64,000 bases of DNA from NCBI RefSeq assembly GCF_001806325.1, contig NZ_CP017580.1, positions 1,984,001 through 2,048,000 of the forward strand, read 5' to 3'. Shown here one piece after another: positions 56,338-64,000 of the stretch. The notes under the pieces are model-generated. The model saw only the letters and a list, made by a program, of their open reading frames with translations. It had not been told where the DNA came from and searched no databases. Position 1 is the first letter of the stretch; each line of letters starts with the position of its first letter. The DNA comes from Curtobacterium sp. BH-2-1-1 (GTDB lineage: Bacteria > Actinomycetota > Actinomycetes > Actinomycetales > Microbacteriaceae). The translations under genes and the position numbers were made by a program.

Positions 56338-57780
56338 GTGCACCTGGGTGGTGAGCTCCTCACCATCGGCATCCTCTTCATCATCGCCTACGTCCTCGGA
56401 CGACTCGGCAAGACGATCGGGTTGCCCGCGATCCCGATCTACATGGTCGTGGGGCTCATCGCGAGTCCCCACACCCCGTGGATCGGGCTGAACGTCGAGT
56501 CGCACACGATCGAGCTGATCGCGACGTTCGGGCTCATCCTGCTGCTGTTCAACCTCGGGTTGGAGTTCGACCAGGAAGAGTTCTACGGCAACGCCGGCAA
56601 GCTCCTGGTGTCCGGTGGCACGTACGTCGCCATCAACATGGGCGTCGGGTTCGCCTTCGGGTTCTCGCTCGGGTGGGGCACCCGCGAAGCCCTCATCATC
56701 GCCGGCATGACGGCGACCTCGTCGAGCGCGATCGTGACGAAGCTCCTCATCGAGCTCCGTCGCCTGGCGAACGACGAGACCCCGATGATCCTCGGCGTCA
56801 CCGTGATCGAGGACGTCTTCATCGCGATCTACCTCGCGATCGTCTCGGTGGTCCTCTCCAGCGACACGAACGTGTGGGGCGTCGTCGGCAAGCTCGCGCT
56901 CGCGTTCGGGTTCCTCATCGTGATGTTCACGCTGGCCCGGTTCGCCGGCAAGTGGGTGTCCCGGATCTTCGCGACCCGTGACGACGAGCTGTTCACCGTG
57001 CTGTTCTTCGGCCTCGCGGTCATGTTCGGCGGCATCGGCGACCTGCTCGGCGTCACGGACGCGATCGGGGCGTTCGTGATCGGCCTGCTCTGCGGCGCCA
57101 CGCGCTACCGCGACCGCATCGAGCAGCTCGCCCTGCCGATGCGCGACGTGTTCGCGGCGTTCTTCTTCGTGAACTTCGGGCTCGGGCTCGACCTGTCGAC
57201 CTTCGGCGAGGTGCTCTGGCCGGTGCTCGGTGCGATCGGCATGACCGTCGCGCTGAACGCCATCGCGGGACAGCTCGTCGCGCGCATGAACGGCTTCACC
57301 GTCCAGCAGGGGATCAACACCGCCGTCATCCTGGTGAACCGCGGCGAGTTCGCGCTGATCCTCGCGACGCTCTCGGCCGCTGCCGGGCTCGAAGCCCGCA
57401 TCACCGCCTTCGCGGGTCTGTACGTCCTCGTCATGGCGATCCTCGGGCCGTTGCTCGCGGTCAACTCGGACCGCATCGGTCGGCTCGTGATCCGCCCGGC
57501 CCGTCTGGCACGCCTGCGGACGCGTCTCGGTGGCCGTCGAGCGGTCGCAGCGGCTGCCGCGGCCGAGGCGGCAGAGGCCGAGTCGGACGCCGCCGCTGCC
57601 GCTCGTCGGGCGGAGCGCGACCGCCAGTTCGCCGAGGAGTTCGCCCTGGTGGAGGCCGCTGGCAGCCAAGAGCGGGAGAATGAGTCTCCGGAGACGGTGT
57701 CCGAGCCCCGGACGTCGTCGGTCGAGACCCCCGCCGAGCGCCCCGAGCGCCCGGTCCGCCAGCGCGATCCGGAGTACTGA
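56338..57780 (+). CDS. CPA2-family cation:proton antiporter (KhtU/KefB-like)
   Basis: The 480-residue protein has about 12 membrane helices: LGRLGKTIGLPAIPIYMVVG, FGLILLLFNLGLEFDQEEFY, TATSSSAIVTKLLIEL, VTDAIGAFVIGLLCGATRYR and a helix pair near 390. The C-terminal 80 residues are cytoplasmic, rich in Ala/Glu/Arg, without a TrkA-N domain, so the separate subunit upstream does the regulation. It likely exports K+ or Na+ in exchange for protons. It starts with GTG. Confidence 0.88.
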   Translation: MHLGGELLTIGILFIIAYVLGRLGKTIGLPAIPIYMVVGLIASPHTPWIGLNVESHTIELIATFGLILLLFNLGLEFDQEEFYGNAGKLLVSGGTYVAINMGVGFAFGFSLGWGTREALIIAGMTATSSSAIVTKLLIELRRLANDETPMILGVTVIEDVFIAIYLAIVSVVLSSDTNVWGVVGKLALAFGFLIVMFTLARFAGKWVSRIFATRDDELFTVLFFGLAVMFGGIGDLLGVTDAIGAFVIGLLCGATRYRDRIEQLALPMRDVFAAFFFVNFGLGLDLSTFGEVLWPVLGAIGMTVALNAIAGQLVARMNGFTVQQGINTAVILVNRGEFALILATLSAAAGLEARITAFAGLYVLVMAILGPLLAVNSDRIGRLVIRPARLARLRTRLGGRRAVAAAAAAEAAEAESDAAAAARRAERDRQFAEEFALVEAAGSQERENESPETVSEPRTSSVETPAERPERPVRQRDPEY

Positions 57781-57785
57781 TACAG

Positions 57786-58565
57786 ATGTGGGCCGTAGCC
57801 CGACGACCGAGGTGGATTGCGCTGCTGTTGCTGGCGCTCGTGCTCGCGGCGGTGTTCGCCGGGCTGGGCAAGTGGCAGCTCGAGCGGAGCATCGCCAACG
57901 GCACCCCCCTCCCCGCGACGACCGAGAACCGGAAGAGCCTCGACGCCGTGACCGGGCCGATGCAGCCCGCGACCGAGAAGATGGCCGGGCAGAAGGTGAC
58001 GGTCACGGGGACGTTCGTCGCCGGTGACACCACCGTCCTGACCGGCCGGACCGGTGGCGGGACGTACCAGACCGTCGGACACCTGGTGGACGACACGAGC
58101 GGCGCGAGCCTCCCGGTGGTGATCGGGTGGTCCGACCAGCGGTCCGCCGCCGTCGCCGGTGGTGCCCGTCTGGCGGACGGCACGCGGCTCACGGTCGAGG
58201 GGCGCTACTACCCGGCCGAGTCGCCCGACCAGGACACCTACGACAAGGGCGAGTACTCGGCGGTCGCGCCGGCCCGGTTCGTGAACACGTGGAAGGCGTT
58301 CGACGACCGGATGTACCTCGGGTACGTCGTCGCCGACGGCACCACGGCGAAGGCGGCCGACCTCGGCACCATCGCCGACCGTGCGCCCTCGCGCGAGGTC
58401 CAGTTCGACTGGCTCAACCTGTTCTACGCGATCGAGTGGGTCGTGTTCGCCGGATTCGCCGTCTTCCTCTGGTACCGGTTCGTGAAGGACGCCTGGGAGC
58501 GTGAGGAAGAAGAGCGGCGTGAGGCCGCACTCAGCGTCGACGGTGCCCTCGTCGACCGACGGTAG
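57786..58565 (+). CDS. SURF1-family cytochrome oxidase assembly protein
   Basis: The 259-residue protein has one helix at each end (WIALLLLALVLAAVFAGLGKWQLERS and NLFYAIEWVVFAGFAVFLWYR) with a soluble loop between, the SURF1 layout. GKWQLERS and RGTYV-like VTVTGTFVAGDTTVLTGR segments are typical. It helps assemble the haem a site of cytochrome aa3 oxidase. It starts five bases after the antiporter. Confidence 0.9.
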   Translation: MWAVARRPRWIALLLLALVLAAVFAGLGKWQLERSIANGTPLPATTENRKSLDAVTGPMQPATEKMAGQKVTVTGTFVAGDTTVLTGRTGGGTYQTVGHLVDDTSGASLPVVIGWSDQRSAAVAGGARLADGTRLTVEGRYYPAESPDQDTYDKGEYSAVAPARFVNTWKAFDDRMYLGYVVADGTTAKAADLGTIADRAPSREVQFDWLNLFYAIEWVVFAGFAVFLWYRFVKDAWEREEEERREAALSVDGALVDRR

Positions 58566-58568
58566 GAT
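58563..58568 (+). promoter_or_regulatory. -10 element TAGGAT, 7 bases before the DUF3817 gene
   Basis: Leaderless spacing to ATG 58576; it overlaps the SURF1 stop codon. Confidence 0.5.
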
Positions 58569-58575
58569 GGCCGAT

Positions 58576-59022
58576 ATGGCTCTGACCGTCCGTACCCGCG
58601 ACATCCCGAAGATCCCGGGCGCGGTGAAGTGGTACCGCGTCTCGGCGTACATAACCGGCGTGCTGCTGCTCGCCCTGGTGGTCGAGATGGTCATCAAGTA
58701 CACGCCGCTGCACCTCGAGATGCAGCTCGGCGGCGGTGCGTTCTTCGTGCCGGAGGGCACGGCGGGCAAGGAGCCCGGCACCTTCAACCTGTCGATCGGC
58801 ATCCTCATCGCCCACGGCTGGCTGTACGTGCTCTACCTCTTCACCGACTTCCGTCTGTGGAGCATCATGCGCTGGAAGCCGATCCGCTTCCTGCTCATCG
58901 CCCTCGGGGGCATCATCCCGTTCATGTCGTTCGTGGTCGAGCACCGCATGCAGAAGATCGCCATGGACACCTACCACGAGCTGACCGCTGCCCAGCAGCG
59001 TGAGAAGGAGGCCGCTCGGTGA
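58576..59022 (+). CDS. DUF3817 integral membrane protein
   Basis: From ATG 58576 the protein has 148 residues and three hydrophobic helices: [41 protein letters not shown] and [21 protein letters not shown]. The YxxxAxxxG and the HGxLY motif around the second helix match DUF3817 proteins, which are widespread beside guaA in actinobacteria. Function unknown. It overlaps guaA by four bases. Confidence 0.83.
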   Translation: MALTVRTRDIPKIPGAVKWYRVSAYITGVLLLALVVEMVIKYTPLHLEMQLGGGAFFVPEGTAGKEPGTFNLSIGILIAHGWLYVLYLFTDFRLWSIMRWKPIRFLLIALGGIIPFMSFVVEHRMQKIAMDTYHELTAAQQREKEAAR

Positions 59023-60611
59023 GCGAGACCGAACAGCGTCCCGTCCTCGTCGTCGACTTCGGTGCCCAGTACGCGCAGCTCATCGCGCGTCGGGTCCGTG
59101 AAGCGAACGTCTACAGCGAGATCGTCCCGCACTCGATCACGGCGGACGAGGTCCGTGCGAAGGACCCCGCGGCCATCGTGCTGTCCGGCGGTCCGTCGTC
59201 CGTGTACGAGACCGGTGCGCCCGCGCTCGACGGCGACATCCTCGACCTCGGCGTCCCCGTGCTCGGCATCTGCTACGGCTTCCAGGCTATGGCGACCGCA
59301 CTCGGTGGCGAGGTGGCGAACACCGGGCTGCGCGAGTACGGCGCGACCGACGTCACGCTCTCGCCCGGCACGAGCACACTTCTCGGCGACCAGCCGGAGT
59401 CCCAGGTGACCTGGATGTCCCACGGCGACTCCGTGGCGAAGGCACCCGAGGGCTTCGAGGTCCTCGCGTCCAGCGCCTCGACTCCCGTCGCCGCGTTCGC
59501 CTCCGACGAGCGCAAGCTCTACGGCGTGCAGTGGCACCCCGAGGTCAAGCACTCGGTGTACGGCCAGGCCGTGCTCGAGAACTTCCTGCACCGTGCCGCC
59601 GGGCTCCCCGGCGACTGGAACTCCGCGAACGTGATCGAGGAGCAGGTCGAACGCATCCGCGCACAGGTCGGTTCCGCCCGGGTCATCGCCGGGCTCTCCG
59701 GTGGCGTCGACTCCGCCGTCGCCGCGGCGCTCGTGCACAAGGCCGTCGGCGACCAGCTCACGTGCGTCTTCGTCGACCACGGGCTCCTCCGCGCCGACGA
59801 GCGCAAGCAGGTGGAAGAGGACTACGTCGCCTCCACCGGTGTGCGGCTCATCACGATCGACGCCGAGCAGCAGTTCCTCGACGCCCTCGCCGGCGTGAGC
59901 GACCCGGAGCAGAAGCGCAAGATCATCGGGCGCGAGTTCATCCGCACGTTCGAGGCCGCGGCCGAGGCCCTCGTGCTCGAGGCCCGCGCCGAGTCGGCCG
60001 AGGGGTCGGACGCCGGCGAGGTCGAGTTCCTCGTGCAGGGCACGCTCTACCCGGACGTCGTCGAGTCCGGCGGTGGCTCGGGCACGGCGAACATCAAGTC
60101 GCACCACAACGTCGGCGGTCTCCCCGACGACATGACGTTCGAGCTCGTCGAGCCGCTCCGCACCCTGTTCAAGGACGAGGTCCGCGCGGTCGGTCGCGAG
60201 CTCGGTCTGCCCGAGGTCGTCGTCGGTCGCCAGCCGTTCCCCGGCCCGGGGCTCGGCATCCGCATCGTCGGCGAGGTCACGAAGGACCGCCTCGAGCTCC
60301 TCCGCGCGGCCGACAAGATCGCCCGCGAAGAGCTCACCGCGGCCGGCCTCGACGAGGAGATCTGGCAGTGCCCGGTCGTCTTGCTCGCCGATGTCCGTTC
60401 CGTGGGCGTCCAGGGCGACGGTCGCACGTACGGCCACCCCATCGTGCTCCGTCCGGTCTCGTCGGAAGACGCCATGACCGCCGACTGGACGCGCCTGCCG
60501 TACGACACCCTCGCGAAGATCTCGAACCGCATCACGAACGAGGTGCCCGACGTGAACCGTGTCGTGCTCGACGTCACGTCGAAGCCGCCGGGGACGATCG
60601 AGTGGGAGTAG
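59019..60611 (+). CDS. guaA: GMP synthase (glutamine-hydrolysing)
   Basis: The 530-residue enzyme aminates XMP to GMP. The glutaminase domain has C85 in [11 protein letters not shown] and the pair in [10 protein letters not shown]; the ATP-pyrophosphatase has [17 protein letters not shown]. The dimerisation domain follows with [17 protein letters not shown], and the C-terminal KPPGTIEWE is invariant. A 14-bp hairpin ends it. It completes the GMP branch with guaB. Confidence 0.97.
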   Translation: MSETEQRPVLVVDFGAQYAQLIARRVREANVYSEIVPHSITADEVRAKDPAAIVLSGGPSSVYETGAPALDGDILDLGVPVLGICYGFQAMATALGGEVANTGLREYGATDVTLSPGTSTLLGDQPESQVTWMSHGDSVAKAPEGFEVLASSASTPVAAFASDERKLYGVQWHPEVKHSVYGQAVLENFLHRAAGLPGDWNSANVIEEQVERIRAQVGSARVIAGLSGGVDSAVAAALVHKAVGDQLTCVFVDHGLLRADERKQVEEDYVASTGVRLITIDAEQQFLDALAGVSDPEQKRKIIGREFIRTFEAAAEALVLEARAESAEGSDAGEVEFLVQGTLYPDVVESGGGSGTANIKSHHNVGGLPDDMTFELVEPLRTLFKDEVRAVGRELGLPEVVVGRQPFPGPGLGIRIVGEVTKDRLELLRAADKIAREELTAAGLDEEIWQCPVVLLADVRSVGVQGDGRTYGHPIVLRPVSSEDAMTADWTRLPYDTLAKISNRITNEVPDVNRVVLDVTSKPPGTIEWE

Positions 60612-60624
60612 TCCTCCCGCGCTG

Positions 60625-60657
60625 ACGGCCCGGCACGCGTCCTGCGTGCCGGGCCGT
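60625..60657 (+). terminator. guaA terminator, perfect 14-bp hairpin
   Basis: ACGGCCCGGCACGC (60625-60638) pairs fully with 60644-60657 around GTCCT; CCTGCG follows. Confidence 0.8.
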
Positions 60658-60678
60658 CCTGCGTCCGGGGGCCAGTCG

Positions 60679-60761
60679 GCGAGGTCGTGCGTGCGGCGAG
60701 GTCGTGCGGCACGTTGTGCGACCTCGGCGATGCACGTGCGGCATGTCGTGCGATCTCGGCG
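60679..60761. repeat. Cluster of four CGAGGTCGTGC-type motifs
   Basis: GCGAGGTCGTGCG occurs twice in direct order (60679-60691, 60696-60708) and as two inverted variants (TGCGACCTCGGCG 60717-60729, TGCGATCTCGGCG 60749-60761). It can form several alternative hairpins between convergent guaA and the BI-1 gene. Confidence 0.6.
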
Positions 60762-60797
60762 TGGGAGGGTCGTCGGCCGCCCCCGAACCGGGAACGA

Positions 60798-60831
60798 CGA
60801 AGGGCCCCGGCGTGTTCGCCGGGGCCCTTCG
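60798..60831 (-). terminator. 15-bp hairpin ending the BI-1 gene
   Basis: CGAAGGGCCCCGGCG (60798-60812) pairs fully with 60817-60831 around TGTT. Confidence 0.8.
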
Positions 60832-60845
60832 GGTCGTGCCGAGTA

Positions 60846-61709
60846 CTAGTTGCGCTGGCTGCTCGCCACGATGGCGAGGATGCGCAGGATCTCGAGGTAC
60901 AGCCACACGATCGTGACGATGAGCCCGAACGCCGCCGTCCACGCGTAGATCCGGGGAGCGCCACGACGGACGCCGGTCTGGATCTGGTCGAAGTCGAGGA
61001 TCAGCGAGTACGCCGCCATGACCACGACGAGGATGCCGATGATCACGCCGAGCGGGATGCCGAAGATCTCGAACCCGAGGGCACCGAACGCGGTCTGCGT
61101 CACGCCGGTCCACATGAGGACCAGGTTGATGAGCGAGAACACCAGGTACCCGACCATCGCGACGAGGAAGAAGCGCGTGGCCTTCGGCGTCGCGCGGACC
61201 TTGCCGGAGGCGAACAGCGCGAGCGTCACGGCGAAGACACCGAGCGTGCCGAACACGGCCTGCACGACGATGCCCCCGAACGCGTTCTGGTAGTAGTGCG
61301 AGATGCCACCGACGAACAGGCCCTGGGCGAAGGAGTACGCCAGGACGAGCCCGGGCGACGGCTTCTTCTTGAACATGTTGACGAGCGCCAGCACGAACCC
61401 GGCGACGGCGCCGATGATCCAGACGATCATCGGTGCGTTCCAGCCGGCCACGGCACCCACGACGAGCACGCCGAACGCGAGCAGCGTCTTGACTATGGTG
61501 TCCTCGTAGGACATGCGGTCCGTGTCGACCGTGCTGGCCGCCGGGCGGTCGTACATGTACTGCAGCTGCTCGGGGGTCATCCCGCCCTGTGCCTGCTGCG
61601 GGGTCTGTCCCCAGCCAGCCTGCTGCTGACCAGCGCCGCGCCCACCCCAGGTGTTGGGCCCCTGGTTGTTGAAGGCGGGGGACTGGTCGAAACCGGGCTT
61701 GAAGGCCAT
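60846..61709 (-). CDS. Bax inhibitor-1/YccA-family membrane protein
   Basis: The 287-residue protein starts with a soluble Gln/Gly/Pro-rich region (1-60, AGQQQAGWGQTPQQAQGG) and continues with seven membrane helices (TIVKTLLAFGVLVVGAVAGW to AFGLIVTIVWLYLEILRILA). The actinobacterial BI-1 features FAQGLFVGGISHYY and the acidic pair in LILDFDQI, which forms the pH-sensitive cation leak in bacterial homologues, are present. GGAAGAGG precedes the ATG. Confidence 0.9.
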   Translation of the reverse strand: MAFKPGFDQSPAFNNQGPNTWGGRGAGQQQAGWGQTPQQAQGGMTPEQLQYMYDRPAASTVDTDRMSYEDTIVKTLLAFGVLVVGAVAGWNAPMIVWIIGAVAGFVLALVNMFKKKPSPGLVLAYSFAQGLFVGGISHYYQNAFGGIVVQAVFGTLGVFAVTLALFASGKVRATPKATRFFLVAMVGYLVFSLINLVLMWTGVTQTAFGALGFEIFGIPLGVIIGILVVVMAAYSLILDFDQIQTGVRRGAPRIYAWTAAFGLIVTIVWLYLEILRILAIVASSQRN

Positions 61710-61745
61710 GGTGTCCTCTTCCTTGGAGATTCGAGTCCTCTCAGC

Positions 61746-62735
61746 CTAGGTGGGCTCGGTCGCGGAAGGCTGAGGATTCGCGGCGAGCGGAAGGTTCGTT
61801 CCATCGCCGCCTGCGGTGATCGTTGCACCTCCGGCTTCGGATCCGCCGTGCATCGGGACGTCCGCGTGGTGCCACCCGATGTGTCCGACCCACCTGCGTC
61901 GGAGCCTCTTGCCCGACCGGACCATCGCTTGCACCCCGGCGTGCGCCCACCGACGGGTGCGGATGAGTCGGCGTCGCGAGATGCCGGTCCCTCGTCGACG
62001 CCATCGGCGCCCGCGTGCGTCGGTGAGGTCGACCCAGAGCACGTCGACCGCGATTCCCACCAGCTGTTCGCGGGTGAAGCCGCTCGGCGGATCGTGCAAG
62101 AACATCGAGAGCACGAATCCCAGAGCGTCGCCGAGGTCTCTGACCACGGGCTCGTCATCCGTGGTCCATGGGAGTTCCTCCCGGCCTTCCATACCCGGCC
62201 AAACGACCCGGACGCCTGCGGCGAACGTCGGTGTCAGTGATTCGGTGTGCAGGTGTCGCCGAGTGGTCCGTCGCCGGAGACCCCGCGACGTCCCCGCACC
62301 CGGGACGAGGAACCAGGTGTGCTGGTACTCGTCGTCGCGCGGGTCCAGGTCGATCGCGGCCGTCCACCGGAGCCGGATGTTGTCGATGCGCACGGGGCCG
62401 CCGCTGTCGTTCCGCAGGTGGAACACGGGCGCGGCGGTGCGTGCGTAGGGGCTGCCGTCGACGCTGCCCGTGGTCCACCCGCCGATTTCGAGGTCTTCCG
62501 GAGAAGCGCGGAGAGGAGAGAATCCGTAGTCCTCGGAGACACACCGGACGTACCGATCGTCCACCCACACGTGGGTGCTCGCCGCCTGGGCGCTCGCCGC
62601 GTCGTTGACCGACCGGCGGTAGGTGACGAGTGCTGCGAACCCGCCGACGCCGGTCACCGCGGCAGTCACCCATGTGGCGAGCCCGACCGAAGCGGTGGTC
62701 GTCGAGAGCAGCCACGTTCCGAGGTCCATGTTCAT
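61746..62735 (-). CDS. Hypothetical protein, single N-terminal membrane helix
   Basis: ATG 62735 gives 329 residues; GTG 62741 and ATG 62729 are also possible, and none has a clear ribosome-binding site. A helix near the N-terminus (about 8-38, STTTASVGLATWVTAAVTG) leads to a domain with VFHLRNDSGGPVRIDNIRLRW, which looks like a beta-rich fold, and then Trp/Arg-rich segments (RGRRWRRRGTGISRRRL). The reading frame also has less GC-extreme codon choice than its neighbours, so it may be an acquired gene. I do not recognise a family. Confidence 0.62.
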   Translation of the reverse strand: MNMDLGTWLLSTTTASVGLATWVTAAVTGVGGFAALVTYRRSVNDAASAQAASTHVWVDDRYVRCVSEDYGFSPLRASPEDLEIGGWTTGSVDGSPYARTAAPVFHLRNDSGGPVRIDNIRLRWTAAIDLDPRDDEYQHTWFLVPGAGTSRGLRRRTTRRHLHTESLTPTFAAGVRVVWPGMEGREELPWTTDDEPVVRDLGDALGFVLSMFLHDPPSGFTREQLVGIAVDVLWVDLTDARGRRWRRRGTGISRRRLIRTRRWAHAGVQAMVRSGKRLRRRWVGHIGWHHADVPMHGGSEAGGATITAGGDGTNLPLAANPQPSATEPT

Positions 62736-62830
62736 GAGCACAGCTCGTATCTGAGCAGATGGGCTGCCGGATGACGGCGAACGACACGCGCCCCGTTCGG
62801 GTCACCCGGATTCGACATGAGTCCTGCCGG

Positions 62831-62836
62831 TACGGT
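62831..62836 (+). promoter_or_regulatory. -10 element TACGGT, 6 bases before the phosphodiesterase gene
   Basis: Leaderless spacing to ATG 62843; no ribosome-binding site. Confidence 0.5.
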
Positions 62837-62842
62837 GCACGC

Positions 62843-63853
62843 ATGACCCTGGTGATCGCCCACCGCGGCGCGTCCGGCTACCGTCCCGAGCACTCGCGGA
62901 GCGCGTACGAGCTCGCGATCGAACTCGGTGCCGACGCGATCGAGCCGGACCTCGTGCCCACGAAGGACGGCGTGCTGGTGCTGCGGCACGAGAACGAGGT
63001 CTCCGGCACGACCGACGTCGCCGACCACCCCGAGTTCCGGCACCTGCGCACGACGAAGACGGTCGACGGGCAGAAGACGACGGGCTGGTTCACCGAGGAC
63101 TTCACGTGGGCCGAGCTGCGGACGCTGCGGACCCGCGAGCGCCTCCCCGCCCTGCGACCGGGGTCGGCGGAGCACGACGGCGAGGAGCCGGTCCTCCGCC
63201 TCGAGGACCTGCTCGCGATCCTCGACGCGGCTCCCCGGCCGGTCGGACTCGTCGCGGAGGTCAAGCACGCCGACTTCTTCGACCGAGCGGGCTTCCCGAT
63301 GGGGCAACTCCTCGACGGGGTCCTCGCCAAGACCGGGTGGCGCGGGGACGAGCGCCTCACCGTCGAGAGCTTCGAGAAGGGCGTGCTGCGAGACCTCCGG
63401 GAGCGCGGGACCGGCGGGCGGCTCGTCTACCTCCAGGAGGCGCGGGGCAGCGCGGCGGACGAGGTCGCGTCCCACGGGTCGTTGGCTCCCACCTACGCGG
63501 CCGAGCGGTCCGACGACGCGCTCACGGCCTTCGCGACGGAGTTCCACGGCATCAGCGTCGACCTGGGGACGCTGATGGCCGGGGTGGACAGCGTCGCGCT
63601 CGAGGATCCGGCACCCGTGCGGAGCGCCGTCGTCGACCGCGCGCACGAAGCCGGGCTCGCCGTGTACACGTGGACGCTGCGGCCGGAGAACCGCTTCCTG
63701 CCGGCGCCGTTGCGTCGCGGCGGCGAGGTCGCGGCGTTCGGCGACTGGGAGCGGTGGTTCACCTCGGTCGTCCGCACCGGCGTCGACGGGGTGTTCGCCG
63801 ACCACACCGACCTGGCCGTGCTCGCCCGCTCGGCTGTCGGAGGCCCGGCCTAG
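62843..63853 (+). CDS. Glycerophosphodiester phosphodiesterase family protein
   Basis: From ATG 62843 the protein has 336 residues. VIAHRGASGYRPEHSRSAYE and ADAIEPDLVPTKDGVLVLRHE are the catalytic and metal-binding segments of the GDPD TIM barrel. VGLVAEVKHADFF and LRPENRFLPA continue it. No signal peptide is visible, so it acts inside the cell or by an unusual route. It releases glycerol-3-phosphate, the GlpD substrate. The longer frame back to 62759 is not supported. Confidence 0.9.
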   Translation: MTLVIAHRGASGYRPEHSRSAYELAIELGADAIEPDLVPTKDGVLVLRHENEVSGTTDVADHPEFRHLRTTKTVDGQKTTGWFTEDFTWAELRTLRTRERLPALRPGSAEHDGEEPVLRLEDLLAILDAAPRPVGLVAEVKHADFFDRAGFPMGQLLDGVLAKTGWRGDERLTVESFEKGVLRDLRERGTGGRLVYLQEARGSAADEVASHGSLAPTYAAERSDDALTAFATEFHGISVDLGTLMAGVDSVALEDPAPVRSAVVDRAHEAGLAVYTWTLRPENRFLPAPLRRGGEVAAFGDWERWFTSVVRTGVDGVFADHTDLAVLARSAVGGPA

Positions 63854-63856
63854 ACT
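63851..63856 (+). promoter_or_regulatory. -10 element TAGACT, 9 bases before the helicase gene
   Basis: The spacing is slightly longer than at the other leaderless genes here. It overlaps the end of the phosphodiesterase gene. Confidence 0.45.
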
Positions 63857-63865
63857 GTCCCGGAC

Positions 63866-64000
63866 ATGACGATCGTGCTCGACCCCTTCGACTCGACGCC
63901 CGGCCGTGCTGACGGTTCCGGCGCCGGTGACCGCGCCTACGACGACCCCTTCACCGCGGGTCTGAACCCCCAGCAGAAGGAAGCCGTCGAGTACCGCGGC
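63866..64000 (+). CDS. pcrA: UvrD/PcrA-type ATP-dependent DNA helicase, 3' end missing
   Basis: Only the first 45 codons are in the window, MTIVLDPFDSTPGRADGS then DPFTAGLNPQQKEAVEYRG. LNPQQKEAV is the Q-motif of superfamily 1A helicases, and the Asp/Pro-rich leader is common in actinobacterial PcrA/UvrD1. Identity is likely, but the Walker motifs lie beyond the end. Confidence 0.82.
   Translation, partial: MTIVLDPFDSTPGRADGSGAGDRAYDDPFTAGLNPQQKEAVEYRG

Noticed and set aside
55192..57669. An 825-codon reverse-strand frame across the antiporter genes
   Set aside because: Its upstream two-thirds is antisense to two clear genes and reads as low-complexity His/Asp/Arg. Only the 55192-55704 part has membrane helices and a ribosome-binding site.
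63433..63446. CCAGGAGGCGCGG in the phosphodiesterase coding sequence as a repeat copy
   Set aside because: It encodes an ordinary LQEAR segment in frame and lacks the rest of the repeat.

Overview
The window is a high-GC actinobacterial chromosome segment, dense and almost entirely housekeeping. The gene order, the GTG starts, the solitary groES with CIRCE sites, the linked guaB/guaB3/guaA and the overall style point to the family Microbacteriaceae. Curtobacterium or a close relative is my best guess, from recognition and not from a database search. I see no tRNA, rRNA, insertion sequence, prophage or CRISPR array, and no stretch over 300 bases is without a gene.

Layout. Positions 1-8391 hold the S10/spc ribosomal protein operon from a truncated rplD through rplO. 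After a strong hairpin come secY, adk and map (8538-11288). A reverse-strand LCP cell-wall ligase gene (11531-12847) separates map from infA-rpmJ-rpsM-rpsK-rpoA-rplQ (13137-16327). Genes usually seen in these operons are missing from their places: rpsN (between rplE and rpsH) and rpsD (between rpsK and rpoA). An accessory block then sits between rplQ and truA: a FUSC membrane protein, a 1069-residue SARP/AfsR-type regulator and a convergent DrrAB-type ABC exporter (16535-22683). truA, an MBL-fold hydrolase and a secreted NucH-type nuclease with a possible PHO box lead to rplM-rpsI-glmM.

Positions 30169-39713 carry coaA and a glutathione peroxidase (reverse), then a cell-wall and tRNA-modification run: glmS, acpS, two adjacent alanine-racemase-family genes, tsaE, a flavodoxin-fold oxidoreductase, tsaB, rimI and tsaD. 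A DUF4190 protein, a THUMP-like methyltransferase, groES and rarD follow. Positions 43675-51610 contain a branched-chain amino acid ABC system: livK (disrupted by a one-base frameshift) and livH-livM-livG-livF, with a VOC protein and guaB between them. Last come guaB3, glpD, a K+/H+ antiporter pair, SURF1, a DUF3817 protein, guaA, a BI-1 protein, a hypothetical gene, a glycerophosphodiesterase and the first 45 codons of a UvrD/PcrA helicase.

Functional links: GlmM and GlmS feed UDP-GlcNAc synthesis, and the racemases supply D-amino acids to the same wall that the LCP protein decorates. TsaB, TsaD and TsaE make the t6A modification of tRNA. GuaB and GuaA form the GMP branch. NucH, the glycerophosphodiesterase and GlpD could together recover phosphate and glycerol-3-phosphate from nucleic acids and lipids.

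The most interesting signals are not a new operon. They are (1) a dispersed intergenic repeat with core GGAGGCGCGG, about ten copies; (2) a very regular TAnnnT-6/7 nt-start-codon spacing at 14 genes (9 nt at a fifteenth), the signature of leaderless mRNAs; (3) the tandem alanine-racemase-like pair; (4) the broken livK beside an intact transporter; and (5) large unrelated palindromes in four convergent intergenic regions.
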